A stretch of 64,000 nucleotides of DNA, taken from positions 186,001 to 250,000 of the forward strand of contig JAIWZP010000031.1 of NCBI GenBank assembly GCA_025201375.1. The letters run 5' to 3'. Made by a program: the position numbers and the translations under genes. The DNA is from Gongronella butleri. Lineage: Eukaryota; Mucoromycota; Mucoromycetes; Mucorales; Cunninghamellaceae. This document shows positions 39,789-50,300 of the stretch, piece by piece (positions within the stretch are counted from its first letter, which is position 1; each line of letters opens with the position of its first letter). A model generated the notes under the pieces. That model worked only from the letters and a program-made list of their open reading frames with translations, made no database searches and was not told the origin of the DNA.

Positions 39789-41525
39789 ATGGCTTCGGTG
39801 AGTTGAAAGCGTCGCTACAGCTTTGAAGCTTACCTTTTTATTTTTTTTTAAAAAAAAGTCTCCTTTACCATCGTTCCGCCGGCGTGCGCTGTCACTGTCG
39901 TCGTTCAACGTGCCCCGACGCTACCACACGCCCATCTTTGTGCTGCAGGCCATGTGCCTTGTGCCAGCACTGCTTGGGTTCTTCCACCAGTTTTCACGGG
40001 CGTGGAACCCGCCCACGTTTGACCCAACGCACCTGTTTCACGTCAAGAGCACTCCGCTGATTTACTATGTATCCATACTTTGGGTAAGTGTCCCCCTGAT
40101 AGGGTCAATGCGTCTCTAATTTGCCTTTTTTTTCTTTTTCTCGCATTTTCTTTTACAAAAAAGTGTCTTTTGGTGGGTTATTGGAGCTGGATTTTGACGA
40201 CGAGCATGGCGCGACGATGGCTGTATCGATACCAAGTGACAAACGTGATGGGGCGCCTTTTATTGCTGAACACGACGAATTGGGTGGGCACGCTGTGGGT
40301 GTACCGCAGCTACGGTCCTGACCAGCCGATCTGGACATGGATGGTCGTCAGCGGCGCCTTGCTTGTCGCCAATGTCGGCAAATTGATCTGGTCCGCCACC
40401 GTCGACGCGCGTGCCAAATACCAAAAGACGGATTTGAAAAAGACGAGCCAGGATATCCATTACCGATCGACTGTCGTGCGCGTCCTTGTCATGCCATTGA
40501 TGGCAGTCTTGTTCATCACGATGTTTGCCATGCTGTTCCAGGTCGGCCGCATGCGTGCCACGGCCGCGCCGCTGCACATGACCATTGATGCCAAGCCGCA
40601 CCCTGCGTTTACGGACCCGGACCATTTACGCGTCATGGTGTTTGTCTTGTCGGCGTGGACGCCCAAGAGCTTGGAGAAGCGCCGCATCTTCCGCGAGACG
40701 ACGATGCAGCTGCTTGGCGACACGCACCCGCAGGTCGATTTCCATGTGCAATTTGTGATTGGGCACCCGCCCACAGACCAGGTGCGCGCGGCCATGTCCG
40801 CCCAGATCGAGCAGGAGATGGCCGAGTTTGGCGACGTGCAGATCCTCGACACGTCCGACAAGTACGAAGATCTTAGCAAAAAGGTGTATGCCGCCATGGA
40901 ATGGATGGATCAGTACCAATTCGACTATTTGGTAAAGACCGACGACGACATTTTCGTGCGCTGGGACACCATCAGCCAGGAATTGCACCGCCTCGGCCCG
41001 CAACAACGCTATTGGCAAGGCCTGGCCTACTGGAACATCCCGCCCATCCGCGACACGTCCAACAAGAACAGCGAGATGGACTACACGCTGCCGCTCTTCC
41101 CGCCCTACACGGCCGGTGCCCTCTACATTCTATCACGCGACGTTGTGCGCCTGGTTGCCGGTGTCGGTGGCCCGCGCCTCTTTGTCAAAAACGAGGATCA
41201 AAATCTCGGCATTTGGCTCTTCCCCTACAACATCCGGCCCATCCACGACAGACGCATCCAACAGATCGATGCCTGCGAGGAGGACATGATCGCCAAGCAC
41301 TTTGGTGACTTTGGCGAGGAGGGCGCCATCGGCGGCACCATGTACGACATGCTCAACAATCTGCGCGGCGGCCGCAAGATGTGTCAAGGCTTCCGCGTCA
41401 ACGTCTGCGCCATGTGCTACCCCTGTAACGGCAAGGGCACAAACTGGCGTGAGTGGGGCTTTGCTTGCAACGATGTCAAGGGCGTCACACTGCTCAACCT
41501 CCCCGAGCTCACGCTGATCGACTAG
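39789..41525 (+). CDS. GT31-type galactosyltransferase with multi-pass membrane N-terminus
   Basis: Exons 39789-39797, 39859-40083 and 40164-41525 give 531 aa. The C-terminal half is a beta-1,3-galactosyltransferase-like GT31 domain: VFVLSAWTPKSLEKRRIFRE, FVIGHPPTD, FDYLVKTDDDIFVRW with the metal-binding DDD at about 338-340, PPYTAGALYILSRD and KNEDQNLGIWLFP. Instead of one signal anchor the first ~205 residues contain about five hydrophobic segments (IFVLQAMCLVPALLGFF; LIYYVSILWCLLVGYWSWIL; LLLLNTTNWVGTLWVY; IWTWMVVSGALLVANVGKL; VLVMPLMAVLFITMFAML). Probably in the Golgi. The first exon codes only Met-Ala-Ser; its acceptor follows an A-run and is the weakest junction of the model. Confidence 0.87.
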
Positions 41526-42000
41526 ATCCACATTTTTTTTTTATCTGTTTCATTTACACCTAATCATGTACATTATTCTCTTTTCGTCTCTGCAACTTGT
41601 TTTGGATAACATCATTTAAAAATTAAAAAAAGATATTTATAAAGCATTTGTACTGCGCCTTTCCACCTTCTACTTCTCTTCTTTCTCTTGTCACGCCCAT
41701 GACGACCCTTCTACTTCTGGTAAGTAGCGCAGTACATTTCTAGCACGCGCCCCTAGCATATCATACAGTAATTCAACACGACAGCATATCATACTGTATC
41801 ATGCAACAGTGCAGTAATGGCCTTTGGAAAACGCAAATGCGCTTTTTTTGGAGGTTGACAGCTTGCTGTGCCTCCAGAATTTTTTTTTACAGCCTACAGT
41901 ACTTGCTCGCCGATGAAAATCTCGTCAGGGCACGAACTACAACTCGGTGCTCGCGACAGGACCGCCCGATACGTATTTTTTTGAGCCTACAAAAAGACAC
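41526..42000. other. Intergenic spacer with heptamers
   Basis: 3' region of the GT31 gene, then AT-rich DNA with TACAGTA/TACTGTA near 41765, 41794 and 41893. The stretch 41840-41910 (GTGCCTCCAG, ACAGCC, TTGCTCGCCGAT) resembles the outer end of family A at 57340-57400. Confidence 0.5.
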
Positions 42001-43240
42001 ACCAATTTCGAGATTCTGAGGAACCGCCAGTTTCATAGGCGTACAGGGGGCAAATCACCACCATTGGTTCGTATGGTGGCAACCGCTGAACGCCCCGATG
42101 CGGGAGTTACCTCAAATGAATCAGCGGGCAAACGCGGTATCATAAAAGCGTTTGTGGTTTGCTTGGGAACAACATCGCATCGAGTTCCTCGGCAAGTTAG
42201 CCTTCGAGTATCATTTTGACCCTGATTTGGCCCTGATTTTAGGAGAAATGCATTTTCTCAGGACCAAGTGACCCGATCATCAAAGGTTTGAGTCGAGTAT
42301 TAAATGGTTTAAATTGAAGCTTTATGGTTAAGCTTGTCGAGAGAAACGCGTACGTAAAATACTGTTTAGGGCTGCGTTTTCACGAGCAAACACGAATATT
42401 GATATTTCTAGGGACTGAGTGATTCAATTCGCGAAAAAAAAGTTAGCACCGCTGATGAATTGGATCTACCATCAACTCTTCCAAATTTGGGACCAGACCG
42501 GCAAGTTTCTGATGGAGTGCCAGTTTCATAGGCGTAAACTAGGTAAGATCACCATCATTTGGACTCATACAGCGGCAACGGCTGAGCGTCCCGACACGTG
42601 AAACACCTCAAACGAACCTGCGAGCAAACGTAGTAAAAGCGCTTGTGGTTTGGGAATATCGCGTCGAGTTCTCGGCGAGTTAGCCTTGAGAGGTCATTTT
42701 GATCCTGTTTTAGCCCTGAATTTATGAAAAATGCATTTTCTCAGGACTGAATTATCCGATTTGCGCCAAACCTTGGAATCATCGAAGTTTGGAGTCCACT
42801 GGTCCGAATTTGGCACCATACGGTCAGGCTCATCGGGAGAAATGCGTAAAATAGTGTTTGGCGCTGCGTTTTCACTAACAAACCCCAATCTCGAGATTTC
42901 TCAGGATTGAGTGATTTGATTCGCAAAAAAAATTAACACCGCTGAAGAATTGGGTCTACCATCAACTGGTCCAAATTTTGGACCAGATGAGCAAGTTTAC
43001 GATGAAGTACCAGTTTCGTAGGCGTAAAAGGGGTAAGGTCGCCACCATTTGGTCTCGTACCGCGGCAACGGCTGAGCGCCCCGACATGCAAGACATCTCA
43101 AATGAATCAGCGTGCAAACGCGGTAAAAGCGCTTGTGGTTTGGGAATATCGCGTCGAGTTTTCGGCGAGTTAGCCTTCACGGGTTGATTTGGCCCTGATT
43201 CATGCAAAATGCATTTCTTCAGGACTGAGCAATCCGACAT
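42001..43240 (+). repeat. ~490-bp tandem repeat (family C), about 2.5 copies
   Basis: The word CCAGTTTC[A/G]TAGGCGTA occurs near 42028, 42520 and 43009, i.e. at steps of about 490 bp; other landmarks (GGCTGCGTTTTCAC or GCGCTGCGTTTTCAC; CGCATCGAGTT or CGCGTCGAGTT; GAGTTAGCCTT) keep the same spacing. Copies are perhaps 75-85% alike. A partial single copy lies at 59825-59985. No conserved coding frame. Confidence 0.8.
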
Positions 43241-43964
43241 CTCAAAAAAATTGACAGCGTTGGAGTTCCGAGTTCAGCATCCTCTAGCTCAAGTACAGGA
43301 CCCGTTGATCAAGATCCAGAGAACGCGCCTTGCAAAAAAGGCATTCGAGATCTTTCTCCAGGTCTTTTCAACAAAAGCACCAATATATGATACCCGAGAA
43401 ACGTACATCATCGGAAAGAGCATAGCTAGCTGAATGCATGGACATAGGTAATCAATTAAAAAAGTGATGTTTGGCATTTTTGACACGGTTTCAAAATTAT
43501 TGTCATTTTTCGACGTGTGGTAAACCGCGTCAGATGTCAAGTTACACGCGTCTGTTCTTATTCAAATCCATGCATTCGCCATCTCTCTTGCTAGTGGATG
43601 CAACTGCGTGGATCTATCAATGCGTTTTTCCTATACAATCCGGCGTTGAAAGTAAATCTGATATTGCCCATTGCTCATCAACCAGCATGTTGATCACACT
43701 CTCTTTTGGCCCTTTTCGTGGTTGTACTATCCGGGCCCTCTTCCGTATGATACAAGTTTGGTGCAATTCTGGAGGCCCATTTTTTTTATTTTGATTTGGG
43801 TGCTCGGCCACGGCTGATTTTGGATTTGCCGTGCGGCGCATGCTTTTTTTACTGTAGCAATTTGATGTCCCTAGGTCGCCATTCACAGCCAACTTGCCCG
43901 TCAATGAATTTCTGTCTCTATTCATTAGGTGATTGGATAAGGAAAGCATGTCATTTCTATTTTT
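43241..43964. other. Spacer without recognised features
   Basis: 720 bp of mixed sequence before the 3' end of the methyltransferase pair. One TACTGTA near 43851. Open frames up to about 110 codons lack recognisable motifs. Confidence 0.4.
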
Positions 43965-44705
43965 TTATTTCTTTTGCGCGGCAATGAGTAGCATCATGGG
44001 ACGACGAATTTCATCGGGCATCACCTTGAGGAGTTCTGGCTCTGGGCAGGGTTCGACCAACTGCAGCAATTGGAATTTGCCGTGTTTGATCAAGCCCTGG
44101 ACGTAGGTGGTGACTGTCTTGTGATATTTTGTAACGTTGCAGCCAAGGAACGACGCGGTGCGCTTGCCCTCCTCGTAGTAGTGGTCGACGGGCCAGAATT
44201 GCGGGCGGCCGTCGGCGTCCAAGTGCCATTGCTGCGTGCCTGAGGCGGTGAACACGGGATGCTCAACGGAAAAGACAAAGTGGCCGCCGGGCGCAAGCAG
44301 GCGGTGCACCTGGGCAACGACATTGTCAAACGACTCGACATAGTGCAGCGCGAGCGAGCTGATCACAATGTCAAACGTGCCGTGGACCTCGCTCAATTGC
44401 TCCATGGCAAGCGCTTGATACGTGATGCGGTCGCCATGCTCGATGGTGTTTTTCTTTTCTTCGGCCATGTCGAGCATCTTTTGCGAATTGTCCAGTCCGA
44501 GTACGCGCGTCGCGCCATGCTGCACGGCGTACAATGCATGCCAACCATAGCCGCAGCCAATGTCGAGCACCGATTTGCCCTCAAAGGACGGCATCATCTT
44601 TTGCAGCGCGGGCCACTCGCCCGCCCCCTGCAGCCCGCTCTGCGACCGCGCCATCTTTTTGTATTCGTTAAAGAACAAAGGATCATCGTATTTGTTGTCC
44701 GTCAT
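43965..44705 (-). CDS. Class I SAM-dependent methyltransferase, intronless paralog
   Basis: 246 aa, single exon, start ATG at 44705. SAM-binding motif I VLDIGCGYGWHALYA (about residues 45-59), LGLDNSQKMLDMAEE, FDIVISSLALHYVESFDNVV and LLAPGGHFVFSVEHPVF are all present, the layout of UbiE/Methyltransf_11-type enzymes. It is about two-thirds identical by eye to the next gene on the left side of its operon-like pair (44917-45766), with the same length and strand, 211 bp apart. The open frame could extend upstream to 44771 but only through low-complexity sequence. The acceptor molecule is unknown; the proteins look rather like bacterial ones. Confidence 0.9.
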   Translation of the reverse strand: MTDNKYDDPLFFNEYKKMARSQSGLQGAGEWPALQKMMPSFEGKSVLDIGCGYGWHALYAVQHGATRVLGLDNSQKMLDMAEEKKNTIEHGDRITYQALAMEQLSEVHGTFDIVISSLALHYVESFDNVVAQVHRLLAPGGHFVFSVEHPVFTASGTQQWHLDADGRPQFWPVDHYYEEGKRTASFLGCNVTKYHKTVTTYVQGLIKHGKFQLLQLVEPCPEPELLKVMPDEIRRPMMLLIAAQKK

Positions 44706-44916
44706 GGTGTCGTATTTTTTTGAGGAAATCAAAATTACAAAGAAAAAAAAAAGGAGAGAAAAAAAAGCCATCCCATTTTATATTGCTGGTTGTCAAACTA
44801 GCTGCGGCATCGGCCACTTAATTTCAATGCCCGACCATTGACGGTTTCTCAAGGTTCCTGAAAAGAACCTTTTTTATTCTCTTGGTGTCGTACGTGGTGG
44901 CGTCGATTTGGGGTCA

Positions 44917-45766
44917 CTAGGCTGTTTTGGTAGCAGCAATGACGAGTATCCAAGGTTTGCGACTTGCATCTTTGCTTGTCGAGTAAGGAGGTTCGGCAAG
45001 ATGCCGCAATTGAAATGCGCCGTCCCTGAGTAGAGTTGAAACATATGTTTCGACGGTCTTGTGGTACTTTTTCACGTCGTGGCCCAGGAAATCCGTCATG
45101 CGCTCGCCCTCTTCAAAGTAATGATCAACCTGCAAATCATCGTCGTCAGCTCTTGTCGCGCCTACGTCCGTCCCTTTTTCTCTCTCTTTTCTCTCTTTCT
45201 CCCTTTTTTTCTCTTTTTCTCTGTTGTTTCGGACTTACGGGCCAGTGTTGGCGGTTGCCATCGCTATCCAAGTGCCATGTCTGTGGGCCATGGGCCGTGC
45301 ACGTAGGGTGCTCCACGGAAAAGACAAAGAGGCCTCCTGGTTTAAGAAGACGGTGCACGTTTTTGACAACGTCATCGAATGACTCGACATAGTGCAGCGC
45401 GAGCGAGCTGAGCACAATGTCAAACGTGGTGCCCTGGATCTCGCCCAGCTGCTCAATGGCCAACTTTTTGTACGTGATGCGATCACCGTGCGCGATGGCA
45501 AGCTTTTTTTCCTCGGCGACGGCCAGCATGTTTTGCGAGCCATCGATCCCGAGCACGCGTGCGGCGCCGTGCTCCACCACGTACATGCAATGCCAGCCAT
45601 AGCCGCACCCGAGATCAAGCACCGCCTTTTGCTCAAACGACGCGGGCAGCATTTTCTGCAAGACCGGGAATTCCGGCGCCATGGCCAATCCCCCTTGCGA
45701 CCTGTCCAGCGACTTGTACTCGTTGTAGAATCCAGGTCGGTCGTATGCGTTGGAGGTCCCGGTCAT
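44917..45766 (-). CDS. Class I SAM-dependent methyltransferase, intron-containing paralog
   Basis: Exons 45766-45239 and 45129-44917 give 246 aa, the same length as its neighbour. Motif I VLDLGCGYGWHCMYV, ITYKKLAIEQLGEIQG, FDIVLSSLALHYVESFDDVV and LLKPGGLFVFSVEHPT parallel the paralog residue by residue. The 109-bp intron falls between WP and VDHYFEEGER, a site that is uninterrupted in the paralog, so an intron was gained or lost after the duplication. Its promoter side (45770-45840) has CTATTTAAG, a TATA-like word about 60 bp before the start. Confidence 0.9.
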
Positions 45767-45979
45767 TTTGTTAAAAAGGTGGGAAAAAAGGGCAAAAGGG
45801 GCAAAAAAGATCGCCCTCCGTTACTTAAATAGCCCGTGCTCCCCCAGTGGTTGGCGCGTACCAAACTGAGCAGCTGCGGCAGTGTGTTGGGCAACACCAT
45901 TTGTGTCACACGGATCAATTTTGTGGCTCTTTTTGTGTCATTTTGTGCCTTTTTTGTCGGGGCAAAAAAAAAAAAAACA

Positions 45980-46245
45980 CGCATAAAACTGGGGGCATCA
46001 ATTGCGTCCTTTTCCAATGGAAGCACAATTTGTTGATCCGGATTGGTGGGGAGCAAGGCGCAGTCGACGCGCACAGGGCGAGGCATTGGCCGCATTTGGG
46101 CGACTGTCTCGATTTGCTGGACCATTTGGCATTTGTTAACCAGATTCGGGTATGTGCCATCAAGCTTTATCTGGTCATGGCGGCGTGGAGGGAGGATTTC
46201 ATGGATCGCGTAGATGCGGATTTCGCCAAGGGCGCGCCATTGCGA
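45980..46245 (-). CDS. Coding-like block, unrecognised (possible exon)
   Basis: About 88 codons open on the minus strand with host-gene-like composition (WRALGEIRIYAIHEILPPRR; CQMVQQIETVAQMRPMPRPV; LPTNPDQQIVLPLEKDAI). It is bounded by AAAG at 46246 and a GTGTTT candidate donor near 45980. A second open piece (IRVTQMVLPNTLPQLLSLVR, about 45850-45910) could be a following exon. I found no complete gene model or start, and no family I recognise. It may be a real small gene or a relic. Confidence 0.35.
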
Positions 46246-47316
46246 CTTTTTTTTTTTTTATATATATCACATGAGCTGACTGTGCTCCGTGAGGTAGGCA
46301 TGTCGCCTCCCTATTTTTTTTCCCTCCTAATTGCCAAGTTTGGGTGCGGCTCTTGCTTCCCCGGTGCATGCTCCCCAGTCCACTTTTAATCTTACTTGCC
46401 GCGTCAAATGAATAAAAGAGCAAAAAATACATAAAAAAAGTGAATTGGAGCCGAGAAACGCGTCGCCACGCGCTGGTTCGACATCTTTTTAGACTGTGGA
46501 TCAAAAAAAAAGAAGAGATGGATTCTTGGTTTGCTGCATTTAGTCATCGTAGCATGCAGCGCAGTGCATATACAAATCACGTCGATCCTAGCCACACAAC
46601 TTTTTTTCTCAACTGTGGGGGGCACGGGGACATGCAGCGATCCCCTCCACGCACAAATAGAGGGCAATAAGGCCATATTAGAACCGAGAGACGAGAACGA
46701 GAGAAAAAGAGAGTCTAAATGGGACTGCACAGTAATGGCATTCGTCATTGGCCCTCTCTTTGCGCCTTTTTCGGGGCCATGATGCGTATCCTTTGATTCT
46801 ATTTATCTTTTTTTTTTTTATATTTCTGACTGGATGCGCCCTCTTTTAATGCATTGTTCTCGAATTGGGTGGATTCTAGGGCAGGGTTTGCATTGGTCTT
46901 GCTCCTGGGCCCGACCTTTTTTTTTTTTTTTTGTTGGAGCGGAGTGGACACGACTCCAAAAAAGGGCGAGCGGGGAAACGACCAAAAATCAGGGCCGCTC
47001 GTTTTGCGTTTTTTTTTCACTCTTTTCTTCCCCCTTGTTTTTTTTTTCTTTCTCTTTCTTTTTTTTTTTTTACTCTCTTGTTGCGATTCCCTTGCTTGTT
47101 GTCCTGTTTGCCTCTTTTGTATAGCCCTGCTTTGTATTTGTATATTTATTCTGTGTGGTTGTCGTCTCTTGTATTCCTTGTGTGCTTCATCTGCTTGAAC
47201 TTTTAAGCTTTGAAGTTTCTATTTAAACGTATTTGCCTTGTTTTATTTTTTGTTCCCTTTTGCTCGACCTTTTCGCGTGATATCTCTTTTTCTCTCGATT
47301 TATTGTATCTTTCAGC
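46246..47316. other. Intergenic and kinesin promoter/5' UTR
   Basis: No gene model holds. From about 46800 the sequence is pyrimidine-rich up to the kinesin start at 47317. Confidence 0.5.
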
Positions 47317-50300
47317 ATGTCCGGTGGCAATATCAAGGTGTTTGTGCGGTGTCGTCCGCTCAACTCGCGCGGTAAAAAAAAAAAAAAAAGCAAGAGTCCA
47401 TGCGGCGCGCAAAATGTGTCACTGATTGCCTCCCCCTTTTTTTTTTTTTTTTTTTTGGCATATTTAGAGCTTGCGCGAGGTGCCACAGGGTTGATTGAAA
47501 TGAGGGGCAACCAGACGATCATCAGCAAGCCAGCTGACCTGTGCATTGGCAAGGAAAGCGAGGACCAAAAGGCATTTACATTTGACAAGTCGTACTGGTC
47601 GGCTGACAAGTCGTCGCCCGACTATGCTGATCAGCAAACCGTGTACAATGACGTGGGCGAGGAGCTGCTCAACCACGCATTTGACGGCTACAATTGCTGC
47701 ATCTTTGCCTGTAACGTTTTTTTTTTTTTTGAAAAAGGCGTCCATTGTGCGAAAATTCATGCTTTTTCTCCTTTTTTTTGACGCAGATGGCCAAACGGGC
47801 TCTGGCAAGTCGTACTCGATGATGGGTTATGGCGAGGACATTGGCATTATTCCACGCACATGCGCCGAGCTTTTCAATCGGATCACGCAAAACACGGATC
47901 CCAACGTGTCGTATGCGGCCGAGGTGTCGTACATTGAAATTTACAACGAAAAGGTGCGCGATTTGCTGAATCCAAAGAACAAGGGCAATCTAAAGGTGCG
48001 CGAGCATCCCAGCACGGGCCCGTATGTCGAGGATTTGTCGCGTCTTGTCGTGAAAGATTTTGATGGTCTCGATCATCTCATGGATGAAGGCAACAAGGTG
48101 ATTTTTTAAAAAATAAGCGGCATGATCCCATGGCTCATTCTTTATTTTTCTTATTTTTAGGCGCGCACGGTGGCGGCGACCAACATGAATGAGACGTCGT
48201 CGCGCTCGCATGCCGTGTTTACTGTGTTTCTCACGCAAAAGCGCAAAGATGAGCTTACCAAGCTAGAGACCGAGAAGGTTGCGCGCATCAGGTACGCAAA
48301 AAAAGACACGGTGACGACGCGGTCGTCTCAACTCCTTTTTTTTTTATTTTTATTGTTTTTTACGCTCAGTCTTGTCGATTTGGCGGGCAGTGAGCGCGCC
48401 AACAGCACGGGCGCGACGGGTGCGCGACTCAAAGAAGGCGCCAACATCAATCGGTCGCTCACGACGCTTGGCAAGGTCATTGCGGGTCTTGCCGAGCAAT
48501 CCGAGCGCAAGCCAGGCAAAAAGTCAAAGGACAATTTTATTCCGTATCGCGACTCGGTAAATCTTTATCTATTATTATTATTTTTTTTTTTTTTGCAAAT
48601 GTTGATCCAATTTTTTTTTTTCAAAAAAACACTTTTAGGTGTTGACGTGGCTGCTCAAAGATTCGTTGGGCGGCAATTCCAAGACGGCGATGATTGCTGC
48701 GATTTCGCCAGCGGATTATGACGAGACGCTGAGCACATTGCGGTATGCGGACCAGGCCAAGAAGATCAAGAACAAGGCGGTGGTGAACGAGGATCCGAAT
48801 GCCAAGATGATTCGCGAGCTAAAGGAGGAATTGTCGCTGCTGCGTGACCGATTGCACGTGTACGCGCCAGACATTGTGCAAGAATTGGCAGCATCCAGTG
48901 TGCTCAAGATGGAAGGCGGCAGCGGCGGCAATGGCAAGCCTTTAGGGGTGGCCGGATCAGGTGGCGGCGGCGGCGCGATTCCCAATCAAGACCAAGTGAT
49001 TGACTTTGTGGACGCGACGGGGACGAAAAAGACGATGACAAAGCTTGAGATGATTGATCAATTGCAAAGTTCTGAGAAGCTGCTTGCGAATTTGAACGAG
49101 ACGTGGGAGGAGAAATTGAAGCGTACGGAGCACATTCAAGTGGAGCGTGCACGAGCACTGGAAGAATTGGGGATCACGGTGCACAAGAACAATGTCAGTT
49201 TGCGTGCGCCCAAAAACATGCCGCATCTTGTGAATCTCAATGAAGACCCGCTCATGTCCGAATGCCTCGTGTACCAGCTCAAGCCGGGCGTCACGCACGT
49301 CAGTGGTCGCGACAGACAACCTGCACCAGAGATGGACCAACAATCGTTGGAAGTACAGAAAATGCAACAACACGCGTCCATCACGCTTGGCGGGTCCAAC
49401 ATCCAGCTTGGCCATTGCTGGTTCGACAATAAAGACGACATTGTCACGCTGCATCCCAAGGGTGACACGCTTGTCATGGTCAATGGCGTGCGCCTTGCCG
49501 AGCCGCGCGAATTACACAGCGGCGATCGTATTATTCTGGGCGATTATCACATTTTCCGCTTTAATCACCCGGAACAGGTGCGTCGCGCGCGCGAATTGCA
49601 ACATCAGCAGCAGCAGCTACAACAATCACCATTGGAAGAGGATCCATCGCCACAACAAGCGCCATCGCAGCAAAACACACCAAAAGCCCGCCCTCCAAGG
49701 CTCCAATTGCCGACAAAGGACGATGTGGGTGCGATTCTGGGGTCACCGGAGCCAATGGCGGCCATGGATTGGAATTATGCGCGACTCGAGGCGGTGCGCA
49801 ATTACTATTGCAAAGAAAACGACTATAAGAGCATCAATGACGACGAACTCGAAAAGCTATTTGACGAGATCACGCGAGCGCGCAATTCGCGACGCAATAC
49901 GCGGTGCATGAGCATGATAAGCTTTGACGATGCGTCGTACACAACGTATTCAACCACGACCACGCTTGATCAGCAGCATCCTCCTCATTCTGCTGCAGGA
50001 GCAGGAGCAGCAGCAGGAGCAGCAGCAGCATTGCCACCCCGTCCACCACCCTTGCCATCGTCCGTGCTGCCCAGCCCTGCGGTGGCAGCGGCCACCATGG
50101 ACCTGTCGTCGCAATATGAAGAAAAGATGATGATGGAAAAAGAGCGATTGAAAAAGGAATTGGACGACCAAAAGCAATTTTATGAAGCCAAGATCAATCG
50201 CATGTCGGCGTACCTCAATGACCCCAATCGGCCCGATGATCCACTGCTCGTGCACAATTTACTCTTAGAATCGACAGACGACCATCTACTTGATCTTTCT

